From Clusia tigrina (Eukaryota > Arthropoda > Insecta > Diptera > Clusiidae), in the NCBI GenBank assembly GCA_920105625.2, contig OV050031.1, forward strand, positions 229,014,194 through 229,078,193: DNA of 64,000 nucleotides, written 5' to 3'. Each line of letters opens with the position of its first letter. The first letter of the stretch is position 1. Positions 36,731 to 49,023 of this stretch are shown here, piece by piece. The position numbers were made by a program, and so were the translations under genes. The notes below the pieces were generated by a model. The model worked only from the letters and a program-made list of their open reading frames with translations, made no database searches and was not told where the DNA came from.

Positions 36731-39700
36731 GTGTAAGGACTTGCATGGAATTTCACTCTATGGAATTGTCAACTCTTCTTTCGTTGTTGCAATTTGTTTA
36801 ATTTGACCATGAACTGTTTTCGCCGTTAATTGAATATGTTTAATAAATTGTTTACAACACTTTGATTTGCTCTAAAGGAACATATTTACTGGAATGTTGA
36901 GGGGAATCCTCATAATCCCTAATCCCTGGGTTGGGGTTATTCTCAACAGTTGTTCATGGCACATTCTAAATCGTTTGTAATTGCGTCCTGTGTTTCCTCT
37001 GACAATGGACCAATCGGAACTCTAGGAAGCTTGTGATATTTTAAGGATGTTGTTTATTGAGCCAATAAAACACTGAAGTGTGTCTGCCACCCATTTTTCA
37101 TATTTGCAGCAGCTTTTCTTCTCTTCTTCTGCCATCCTTTCGACTCCATGCGAATGCTTGGAAGAGGACGAAGAAAAAACTGTGCGAAAATTTTATTAAA
37201 ATTAAATCTTTTGATTTCTCTGAAACCCCTTTTTTCATTCTGTTTATTTTAACTTTCCTAATCCATTTTTGCACAAGTTCATCATCTTTTTTTCAATCTT
37301 TCTTTGCTGTTGTGCGGCTTCCGCTGCCAGAAAAAGCAGAGAAACCGCAAATTCAGCGGATTTTGATTTCTTTTTAACACTTTTTCAATTGAAATAATAC
37401 AAAAGTCCGCGTGGATAAGCAACAAAAAAACCAATTTAAATAATTAAACATAAAATAAAAGGACTTGGCACACAAAAGTCCCTTAACTCTTTTTAATCTG
37501 TGGTGGAGCAGGATGCGCAGATTCGTCGAAGAGTTTTCTCTCGTTTTGTGTATTTGTGCGTGAAAACCGATAAAAAGAAAGTTTGTTTCCTTATTCAATC
37601 CATCGGTGACGGCTCTGGAAAGTAATTAATTTTCCATGTGGCCTTTGAAGCTAATTTGAAGGTCTTTTCTCTAAAGTGACTTTTATGTATAAAATACCTG
37701 GAATAAAACAGGGATAGACCTGATGAGATCCCAAGAGAAACTTAGAGTATATTAAAGAGAGAAGAGATACTTCCATTAAAGGAGAGGCTGATGAAATTCT
37801 CCAAAGAATGGTAACGTCCCTCACCACTGGCTCACCCAGTTTATACTGTTTTTTGGTAAAGCGTGATAATGGTGCCTCTCTGCATAACTAAGAGGATATC
37901 ACTGCTGTGGAATGAAGCGCAAGTTCCACTGCAGTGCTCTATTAATGATAATTGGCATAGCCAAGTGCCTATCTTTAGATAAAAATCATGCAATTGCAGC
38001 TCCCAACTCTTTAAGTTCAAATACCTCTTCTAGAGTCCTTGTACTTTTGAAGTTGTGACTCCCTCCACTTAATTCATATCCAATTTTATACTTGAGTGTC
38101 TGTGGCCGTATTCCATACCATACCTTGCTGCATTTCTGTGTGTTGATGATTCAGCAGAGCTATTTCTGTCTGCCTTCGCTTCCAATTAGAAGTCAAATTC
38201 CGAATTATTTTAATTCGCACTTGACGGGTGAGTGCGTTCATCATAAAATACCAGCATGCTACGCTTGTGTATCTGGGGTTGAAGAATTTGCATATTAGTA
38301 AAAAGGTGGGCCGATTAGAATAATGGCACACACCACGAAGAACATACAGGGGCGGTTAGGGAGCGAAGATAATGTGAGATATATTAGGAGACAGTCAGGG
38401 TTTGAACTGAACAGCCCTACTCGATGGAAGAAATGGCAATATCAGCACACATAGAATGGAGACATTGTGCTCCCTTAGCTTCCAGAGCTGTGTTATCGGT
38501 TAAAAATTTTGTGGGACCTGCACTGTTCACTTCATAATCCAATTACGGCTCGTAGTACCGTGTATCCACGTACGCACCCAGCAACAGGAGCTCCGCAAAG
38601 ATGGCGACAGGCGACAGCAGCGCTGGCGCTGTCGTGGTACTGGCATTAGCACAAGTGTCAGGCAGGTAGCAACCGGCAACAGCAACAAAATACCAGTCGC
38701 AGAATAAATTATTAGCACAATAGAAAAGAAAACAATGGTATGCCTAAAACGGTGGGTGGTGGCGTGGGAGGGCGGGCCCCCACACGGCGGTACCGCGGCC
38801 CAGGTGGCCATTGAACTGAAAAGTAGTTTATGTCTGCATATGAAGCAAATACAGCCACTCGGCGATAGTAACGTGGAGCGGCAGATAAGCACGCAGCGAG
38901 CGCAACGAGCAGAGCAGCGCAGATTAACAGCAGCGGAAGTTGCGAAAGTGCGAAAGCGGAAAATTCGCTGCAGAGAAAGCTCCGATCAGGCACCCCACCC
39001 ACTCGCGCAGCAGTTGTCGCTCCAATACAAAAATGCAAATGTGAAAGCTCGACGGAATGTGTGTGTGTGTGTGTGTGGAATAGTGGTGTTGGTGCGTGTG
39101 TGTGTGAGCAATTTCTGGCTACGTAATCTCTGGGGAGCAAAGAAACTCTTAATCAGGGAAATTAAGCACACACCAATGGTGGCGTCCAAATGAGTCAGTC
39201 AGTGCGCTGTTCGACGTCATGCGGCGTTCACGCTGCTGCTGCTCAGTGGCTGCTCAGTGACTGCCAACGCAGCCGCCCGCGCCAGGCTGATGTTGTTGTT
39301 TGGCGCTTATTGTGCTGTGGCTGTCTCGTGTTTGAGTGGAATTTTTCAGCACTGCTGCCACGGCCATAGCCAACTGTTGGTTGGCTGGGACGCATTTGGT
39401 CGCCATCCATGAGCGCCGAACAAGCGGCCATATGCGATGTGCTTGCGACGGCAAACATCAGTTGTGTGCTAGAAACGGACGTGTGCAGTTTGAATCGTCA
39501 AACAATTCGTGGCGCAGCGCGTGAAAATAACGAAAAAGCGCACAAAACCCAGCCAAGAAACCGAGCGGACGTCTCCTACTACCCAGCCACAATATCCTTT
39601 ATTGGCAATCTCGCCGATTGCCAAATGGGCAGCGCTGGCTCTGGAGTGAGCATATCCACTTTTTATTGCATTATTTTTGGCTCCCGAACAAAGCAGAACG

Positions 39701-40430
39701 CCACAAATGCTCCTTGGTGGCCCGAGCGGCAGTGGCACTGACCGAGAAGCTGTGCTGTGCTGAGTGCGATACCAGAGTGCCTCCCCGTCTCCTCCTCTTA
39801 ACCGCTGTGTTGTCACAGTCGCATTCGCAGGTTGTCACGCACCACACACGAGCACTGCTTGGTTGGGGTTGCTGCCATCGCTGCCATCGCTGCCATTGCT
39901 ACCGTTCTTGCTATTGTTGTGTGATTCCGAAATTGCTTTGACGGCATTATTCGAAGCGATAATTGAATTTTTGCATTTAATTGGAAATTGGCAGCTGGAA
40001 ATTGATATATTTGTATGAAAATAGACGAACACGTGCCGAGTTAGTGAAGATACGAGGGAGAAAAAATCAATAACGCAATCAAATGGAGCAGCGAACCGGC
40101 CGCAGTGAACCCAACGAAAAATTAGTAATAAATAAATTGCAAATATAAAAATAATAAAAAAATTTATAAAAATTACATATTCGAACGAGACCAACGTTGA
40201 AGCCACGCCTCGTTGCATACACGGTGCGTAAAATCACGGCGCGGCTACTCGAGTGAGTGCAGCTGACGTTGATGCAACAATTGTGCCCAAATTGCAACGA
40301 CGCTTGCGCAAATCCGACACCTTTAATTGAGGCAGTTGCAAATGTGGAAGCGGATTTTGAAAGTTAATGATAAATGTTTAAAAACTAAAATTAAATACAA
40401 GCAGAGTGGACTCAAATATAATGCCTGATT
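36731..40430. other. Intergenic DNA upstream of AstA-R2
   Basis: No supported gene. A (GT)n run lies at 39059-39077. The region 38560-39300 is GC/CAG-rich and may hold upstream regulatory or untranslated-exon sequence of the receptor gene. A TTTATAAAAAT TATA-like word lies near 40162 in an AT-rich patch. The open frames at 38735-39193 and 39469-39816 look like chance readings without domains. Confidence 0.45.
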
Positions 40431-40436
40431 TTGCAG

Positions 40437-40663
40437 GAAAATTTTCTGAATTGAAAGTGTGGTGAAAGAGCACAGAGTTAATCAAATCGCCATTGAAGGA
40501 CTTTCAACCTTCTATTGCTAAAGTTATCAGTGCTCGGAAAACTTGCCTTCGGGCTGCATCCAGTGTAGTACAAGCGAAAATAAAATTTGAGAATCCATTT
40601 CAACTGAAAGACTGCAGTGAACTTCGCATTGAAGCAAGGACAGCAACCACACCAAGATACAAA
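40437..40663 (+). promoter_or_regulatory. 5' leader of AstA-R2 with in-frame upstream ATG
   Basis: A pyrimidine-rich acceptor-like TGATTTTGCAG ends at 40436 and could begin the exon carrying the receptor start codon. An ATG at 40493 is in frame with the receptor with no stop between, and would add 57 residues. I chose ATG 40664 because its context (ACAAAATGA) fits the fly start consensus and because the added segment is basic and not membrane-like. It would put a long non-signal peptide ahead of a short glycosylated N terminus. Confidence 0.4.
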
Positions 40664-43600
40664 ATGAATGAGTTGGTTAACCTGACAACATCCCTGGTGC
40701 TCATCGGCTTGAATAGCATTGCCAATGAGACCACCGCCAGCACCACCAGCGCCTCCACTGTCAGCAGCTTATTTCCCAAGCCCCCTCCATCGCTAGAAGA
40801 AGAGGTCAATTTTGGTGAGATTTTCCGCGAAATCCACAAGGTCGCCATCATAATCGTGCCCATCTTCTTCGGCGTCATTGCGCTGACCGGCTTCTTCGGC
40901 AACACTCTGGTCATTCTGGTAGTGCTGCTCAACCAGCAGATGCACTCCACCACCAACCTGATGATTGTGAACCTTGCGGTGGCCGATTTGCTGTTCGTTG
41001 TCTTCTGTGTGCCATTCACGGCCGTCGACTATGTCACGGAATACTGGCCGTTCGGCGACGGCTGGTGTCGCTCAGTGCAGTATTTGATTGTGGTGACGGC
41101 ATTTGCCAGCATCTACACTCTAGTTCTGATGTCCATCGATCGCTTCTTGGCTGTGGTGCATCCGATACGGTCGCGAATGCTGCGCACGGAGAAAATAACA
41201 AAAATTGCGATAGCCACATTGTGGGTGGTGATTCTGACCATCACGATACCAGTGCCTCTGTCTCATGGAGTGGTGGTAAGTACCAACAAAAGAGAGGCAA
41301 GAGCGAAACTTAAGAACTATCTCGGTGACCACAAGTTGCTTCCATGCCTTCCCCCTTTCCCGGTCTGCTTAATATCAAAGTGAGTCACTCCCCACAACTT
41401 TGCTATACTTTTCCCTATTTCATTCTCTGGTCTCAACGAATCATCCAAAGTAAGTGCATGCAAAAGTCGTTACAGTGCCACGATCGGGTTTTTTCTCATA
41501 CAATTTCAGACGGCCACGGTCATAAAAATTGAAAGTTGGCAAATATTTTCGAAAACGCTTTGCAAATTACAAACAAACCAAATCGTAGAACCAAAACTAC
41601 CTCGCCGTACCTCCTTCCCGCTGATCGCATAATAAAAGGCGTTAAATTTGCTGAATTCTGGAGCATTCGCCGCAGTTCACCTCGTGCGAATAACGAATTC
41701 CTCAATTTATTGATTTCAATCATCGACACCTCATAAGAGCGCCGAACGGGGAGCTGCTTCTCCATCAACCTGCCACCCACTCGCATATTTTGACTACGCG
41801 AATTTTCGTTCTGTTCATGTTTGCTCCGTTGGTGTTGTGCAGCTCCGAAAAATGACGCTTTAAATGAATAATGTGCAAATATTTAAGCGGCGCCGTGCGG
41901 TTGCGGCTCACCCGCCACGCCAGCACCAGTTTATACAGAAAATTTGAGCAATAATTAATGGACTCCTTTACAGGCTACGAGCAGTGTTTGCATGAAAGTG
42001 AAAGATAACAAACAGTGGGGCTAGTAGTGCAGCATTCTTGGTCACTGAAGTGCGCTTTCAGAGTTTCCGAAGGGTTGGTTTACTTACTGAGCTGCCTGCG
42101 TTGCCAATATGCAGGGACAACTCGGATCACTGGGAGTGTTCGTACAACAAGACGAGTCCTGAAAGATTAAATACCAGAACAGTGACTACGCTGTCTGAGA
42201 CAAAAATATAGAATTTGACATCCTTTGAATGAATGGCCTGATTTAAGTAGTCATTGAATCGATAGAAACTTCTCTGAGCAGTGTTCACATTCACAATTGG
42301 TGACGAAAATGTTTTAATTGCAGAGGAGCATAGCGAACTACAATGTGGTGTTCTATGTTCAAGTTGCCTACATCGTCCAGTTGACACAAGTTGAGTGCCT
42401 AACGGGGAGAGAATTGCAGCAATCGAGCCCCTATTCCGAGTGAATCGGTGCTCGCAAAAAGTAGAGGGAATTCAATCACCAGAAAAGTGGCTGATCTGCG
42501 AGGTAACTAAGAATTATAATCCATTTCAACCCCAACATATGAGGAGGTTAATAGTCATTCACTAGCTCAGTTAGCAAGTGTTTCTTCGACGCAGTTACTA
42601 TTGTAAGGCAGAGAGATCGGATTGAAGAATTGTAGCTCCCCGAGTGGAGTTGTTGCTTCTTAAGCGAATACAGTCTTCATTGAAGTACGAGTACACAAAG
42701 CACTCCGATGCCATTATCCTCGACTCATACTTACTGAAGAAGTGTGCCCGATGCAGGAAAGCCAAGCTGTGTGGAAAACAAACTGAAACGCAGTTGCTCC
42801 AGTTTTGTGAGACGCAAATACAGTTCCTTCTATTTACATCAATAATTAACTAAGCACATCAGAGGCAACAGCGATAATTGCCCGCTAGGCCGCGCAATTG
42901 GACAAGTTCATTAACGCGCTTGTCTGCGAGTGTATAAATCAATAATTGAAATTAATTGAAAGCGCTTAATAATTAACATGTTGATTAAAAAGCCAATTAC
43001 GCTTATCAAATGTAACGCTTAATCCTGCAAAAACAATGCTCGCACAAACCAACAACTGCAACGACTACAAGCGAAACAACAACCAACAACAAAAAGAGAT
43101 GCTAGTGTGAAAAGGCTGCGATAATGGAGCGCTGCATGGAGCCGGCAGATGGAATACGCTGCGATTAGATAAAAAATATTACGAGCATTTGATTAGGTGC
43201 GAATGGCACAGAGCAAAAAAGGAAAACTCGATATCGCAATCGCAGTCGCAGTCGGCAGCGGAACGGGAATCGCAATCGCAATCGGAAAATGTTAATCAAA
43301 GAGCATGAGTGGGCAAGGAGGAGGACTTATATTTGCATACTTAATGAAAAAGCTGCTTAACGCAGCCATAAGTGGCGTAAACGGTACTGGAAAAACAACG
43401 CCACTTGCACATCGCCTCATTAGCTCCACAGAGAGTGTTGTTGCGCCAACGTAGACTTCGTCCCCAGTTCCGTGTTTGTGATACTGAGCTGAAAACATTG
43501 TTAACACCGTTTATGGCATTTATAGTAAATCTATCCGCAAATATGTTCGAAATGCGTACTTCAGCAATGATACGAGGCCAGTAGCGTGCGGATTTAGAAT

Positions 43601-46600
43601 TGAAGAAGCGAGATTTTGTTTTCTTCGTGACCTCACTAATAGAATAGTGAGAAGAGTCTCTCCAACCATTCCAGGCCAGGTGTTTCCTACTCTACTTCTT
43701 GGAGAATATTCTTTCACATGTAGAACTGATTTGTTATCTTGTATATTCTGATCACAAGAACATCGAACTCAATCGAAAATTCTTGAATTCACATGCTCAA
43801 CATTAATTCGAATCAATCTTTAGGACACCAAAAGTTGACTAAGAACTTTTGATCACAAGAACTTCGAATCTTTAGGGCACCAAAAGCTGACCAAGAACTT
43901 CTTCAACTCTTTTTGAAACAAACGACACACAAAAACTTGTGCAATGGCAAATCTTTAACCAAAATATGCGGCTACTGTAATGATTGTGCTAAATAAGAAC
44001 TCAAAGGGTGGCTTCCAACGACTCAACCTAAATCTGGAGTCCTCGTTTTGAAAGATAGCCAAACTCTTAATAAAACTCTAAACTGCATCCCTATTTCATT
44101 CCAACGGGAAATTAGTAACGCACTTGTACGAAAATATACCGATCTCACATATATTAAGGTTCGTAGGGAATCCAGCAGCATCAGTGCTCCGAAACCAATG
44201 GTTGGTAGGATCATACGGAGCACTCATTGACACATGTACTTCAATTCGTATCAACTTTAGTTGCATTGGGGAAATGTGGAGAAACTATTACAACCATTTT
44301 TTATGGTTCGGTGCTAATCAAGGATACTAAGTTAAAATATCACTGCACTGAGCAGTATTCCCATAGTGCAAATCAACTAAGGAGGTAATCACAATACATA
44401 TTTCTACTCCTGCCTTGAATCAATATATTCTGCACCATGTGCTACGATTTGCATTGATCGTAGACCAGTTTCTTCTCCCTATTTGAACCCCAGCTTCCCC
44501 ACAGCTTGTCAATACCTTTTCTCCTTATTATTTTAGGTCTACCCTCAATGGCTTAACGCCACCCCTGCAATACTCCAATTTGTATTTCTCTCTCTCACTC
44601 TGCCTCATTTCTTGAGACAAATTCCAGGCATACTTCTTAGTTGCCCTAGGAATTCTCTGATGTTTTTTAAGTACTTAAGTTGCAGATGATGGTTTTCTTT
44701 TCAAATGACCAATAAACCGAATCAATGCGGGAACTTCCTGTTTAGTTCTGTTGAATAGAACTCAATACCTAAAATATCTGAGCTGGAACCAGACAGAATC
44801 TTCAGCTGCATTGAAGTCTCACAGCAGCTTCTCATCATCAGAAGGCTGCTTTCTAAAGTTCCCAACAGAATTCTTTCTGGATAATTTAACTGCACAGTGC
44901 CAAAAAGAATTCCACCTCGAACACGATTTTATGGAAATGATCTTCAGTTTTCTTTGTTTTAATTTTTATATTTTAATTAAATTTCCTTCGCACATTGCAC
45001 ACTCGTAAACACATCAGCAGCACAGCGAAGAATTTCCCTTTATCTTTGAATAAGAAGGTCATGCAGCAGAAGCGTGTGCATGGTTCCGCAGTGGCGAGGA
45101 GGGGCAAAACCAATTAAAATTTCATTTTCACTTAATTTTCATTTTGCTTGACTTTTGCTGCCAATTTCAGCAGCACAACATGTGCAGAAAGGCGTGGCGC
45201 AGCTCTATCAAATATTTTTTATACCGATTTTAATGATTTTCATATTTAAACATAATGAAGCGAAATTCTCCATGTGTCATGCGAAACGAAAGCGCCACGA
45301 CGCCAGGTTGCTGTGTGTGTTCTGCCTCCCGCAGCTCCCGAATGTCGTAGGTGTCGCATTCGGTGTGCTTGCGTGCCTAAATCAGAAAGCCATCGCTCAA
45401 ACATCCAACCAGGTCGCAGTCAATTGCGAGCATTTTCCATAAAAATCCGAGAATTGTTCTCAGCTCGTCGAGGTACATCATAAAAACATTTTGCTTTCGA
45501 TTCTTAAGCGTTTTCCCAAATATTGTTTGGAAGGTAAACACATTTAGCCGCAATATAAACAATGCCTTTATACGCGAGTGCGTGTGTGTGTGTGTGGTGT
45601 GGTATGTACACATCACGTATATACGAATACCGTAGGGCAGTGTGTATTTTAGCTGATGCCTTCATGGGACATGAAGTGTGGCAAAATGAATGCGCAGTAT
45701 TCGTTCCTGAATATGTGTATCAATGTCAATTATATCTGCAATTAGTCAGAAATGTTGGTTATAATATGTTAAAGGATAATCGCACGCCAACTGTCGTTCT
45801 TATCACTCTTTTCCTGACAATTCTCTTAGCTATGTTATGGTCGTCTAGTGTTCATATATATGCAGCTCATCCCAGTAATTAGGTAAATAGTCACGATTAT
45901 CGATTGTTGGGGTCCGTGCTTGTCGTCGCTAGTGGTTGTGGCGCCCTTTTACTGCCGGTAATAGGCGCGGGCATAGACGAGGATCTGGTGGTTTCTAACA
46001 AGACAAACACCGTGCTGTTTTGTGTTTCAATATAAGAGAAGAGCCAAGAGTGCTTTTATTCTTAAAATCATCTAATGATTGCACTCTTCTCTTGCTGGGT
46101 AGCGGCTTGTGTCCGTATCCTACTTTTAAGGTATTCAGCGCCACTTTCGTCGGTTGTATATTTGGTTGTTTAAGTGTGTTAATCTCCTTCAGATTTCTAT
46201 TCTGTATATTTCTGTATATGTCATCAGTCATTACAAAGGAGTAGAGAAATTGAAGCAATGGATGGCACTTTGTACATATTTCCTCTGTAGATAGCTATTA
46301 CTGTCTGTTCAGGTAATAGTCTCCTAATATTCTTTCACTTGAACGGCTTCGGACGCAGTTACACATTCCCCTGCAAGGTTTAAAGAAAGCATCGTATGAT
46401 GTACGATATTAATGACAATATTCCACAATTGTTCTACAGTGCTTTTGATCATGATTGGATCTGACGATCAACTTTATATCGCTTGAAGAGTGAGCTCAAG
46501 AACATAAGTTGGTCAGAATAAGTCATACACATGTGCCCTACACACGGGCCTTGGTTCCAAAATACCGCCTTTTGAACATGAGTATGTGCAGTACATGCTT

Positions 46601-48989
46601 CAAGTGCTGGCCACACCCGTTTCGTACATCAGGCAGAACACCACATGACCTAAATCACTCGCGTTTGTTGCTATAAAAAACATTTTTGTTAAGAAATATT
46701 AAATTATCTCAAGTTTTCAGATCTTCTGCGTCACAAAAGTTTATGTCTACGGTCTGCTGCAGACATCCATCAACTCCATATGTTTTTTAGACACACTAAA
46801 CTGTGGAATGCTTTCCATAACATTAAAAATAATTCGAGACATCGTAGCTGCCAATGCCGAAGAGTACAAAGTGTCGTTACCACGAATCACTCAAAATTAA
46901 ATTATTTCGTTTTGATTACAATTATTTTGATTTTATAATTATTTTTAATTTTTAATGTTTTTCGAACTTAATGGTCCGGAAAAAATACTATAGGAGGGGA
47001 CCCAAGCTTCGTGAATTTGTTATTATTTTTATTATTATATCTTACGCCATAATTAATGATGACTGCATTATGGCTGGTTGGGGAATGAGTACTTGCTAGT
47101 GACGCCTTCGACTCGAAGAGAAAATGGTTTTTTAGAAAGAAGCATTATTGAGACCCAGCCCGGGGTTGGGAACCTCAGAGGGCGACTGAGAATTTTTAAA
47201 ATTAAATTTCACCAAGGCCTGGTGGGATAGTGCTAGGTCCTCTGTGAAGGGTTCGACTCGGGCGCTCAGGGTATAGTTTCGAAATCTTTCTTTCTATCAA
47301 GTCAGAAGCCGCAGTTGCGGGTACTCAACACCAACAATCATCACAGACTAAATTCTTTACAGGGCAAATTATAAAAATAAGATATAATAATAATAGTATT
47401 AATAATAAAAAAATATTATGAATCAAACTAGTGGTATAAAGATTCAACTAAAATAGGTCCTTAAAATATGTTCAGTGTGTAAATGCAACATGCCTCATGA
47501 AAATAAAATATCTCTGACTTCGGAGCTTGACTAAGATCAGAAATGTTTTTTTTCAATTAGAATATTTACGCTATTTTTGAGAGAGCTCCCAAATCACAAA
47601 AATCATGTCACTCCGGGCGTATACGCAACCTTAGCATCTACAAATTTTATTTAATTTACTTTTATTTGCGTCGCTAAGTCTAATTTAGCCGCCAAGTTAG
47701 ACGCATTCAGCGATGGCCAATTTAACATTTTGACCAGTAATCATAACTAAACCGGACTGAAATGGCTCTCCTCACTGCCCCTCACTCCTTCCCTGCGCTT
47801 TCGCCTGCCGACCACTTATAAGAACTTCATTGTACTCAGTTGAAATAAACAAATTGTAAATTTTGTTAATAATTTGACAAAAATTTGATGGAAACCACAT
47901 TCTCACTTACTCCCGATCTGTCGGTCTCTTTGCAGCACGAATACGACAAGACATCGAATGTGACCTACGTTATGTGCCAGTTCATGGAGAACGAGTTCGT
48001 CTCGTTGTCCGCCTACCAAATCACTTTCCTGGCCAGCTCGTATCTGCTCCCGCTGATGATAATTAGCGGCCTGTATATGCGAATGATAATGCGGCTATGG
48101 CGCCAGGGCAGCGGCGTCCGGATGTCTGTGGAGTCCCAGCGCGGTCGCAAGCGCGTGACGCGGCTGGTGGTCGTTGTGGTGATAGCGTTTGCCTCGTTGT
48201 GGCTGCCGGTGCAGGTCAGTGCGAGTACAATTAGGCTGCCATGTGAAATGGGAGTGTGAAATGCGAATATGCGAATGTTAATGGAAGTGTGGCTTTGCAT
48301 GTGTATGCATGCGATGTGTGTGTGTGTGTGAATAACTTTTAAAATATCTGAGGTCAGAGCACCATTCAAGCAATTAATGCACTCTTTTCCACTTGTAGCT
48401 GATTCTAGTCCTGAAGGCGCTGGACGTTTACCATGCGGACACCAAATTCAAAGTGATCCTGCAGATTGTGGCCCAGACGTTGGCGTACACGAGCTCCTGC
48501 ATCAATCCGCTGCTGTATGCGTTTCTCTCGGACAACTTCCGCAAGGCTTTCTACAAGGTGAGTGGATGCACTGCTTCATTTTTCTCTTTTGCGCATTTTA
48601 TTTTATTCATGCAGCGAATGGAATTTTCATAGGCCTGGCAACAGCGCTGATGTGATTCTCGTTAATGCGGCTTTAATGGTACGCACTTTTATGGCGCTTT
48701 TATGTTTATTACCAGCTAGAAATGAGTTGTCTAAACAAAAACGCCAATTAAATTCACGCTACACGCTGAACCACCGCACCAAACCGAGCAGAGCGACGCT
48801 GAGCGTGAGAGAGAATGACTAAACCGCGAGACGCCCAATTTTCCAGCGAGCAAATCTGCCCAGAATTCGGCCACGCAAGTACAAATTCAGATTAATGAGG
48901 TGGGTGCGAAGAACGTGTGCACCGCCCCCGCAGCAGCAGCGTAATTGCACGGGAGAGTTTACAAAAAAAACACCATAAAAGTCAAAGCG

Positions 48990-49023
<34 letters not shown>

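Larger units (their letters stand above)
41276..47935 (+). other. AstA-R2 intron 1 (about 6.7 kb)
   Basis: The donor GTAAGT at 41276 and acceptor TCTCTTTGCAG ending at 47935 flank it. It splits the receptor in extracellular loop 2, just after TM4. It holds a hexamer-rich (ATCGCA/GTCGCA) patch at 43231-43290, a shuffled duplication at 43749-43900, one open frame with a membrane segment (45562-45882), and an AT-rich part at 46680-47480 with a GC-rich island at about 47150-47290. No other gene is recognised. Confidence 0.85.

Noticed and set aside
39469..39816. 115-codon minus-strand frame upstream of AstA-R2
   Set aside because: No domain, mixed chance-like composition, and overlapping plus-strand frames of equal quality.
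47220..47260. tRNA-like A-box and B-box words
   Set aside because: The spacing is about 30 nt where a tRNA gene has more than 40, and the T-arm does not pair. It is not a tRNA gene.
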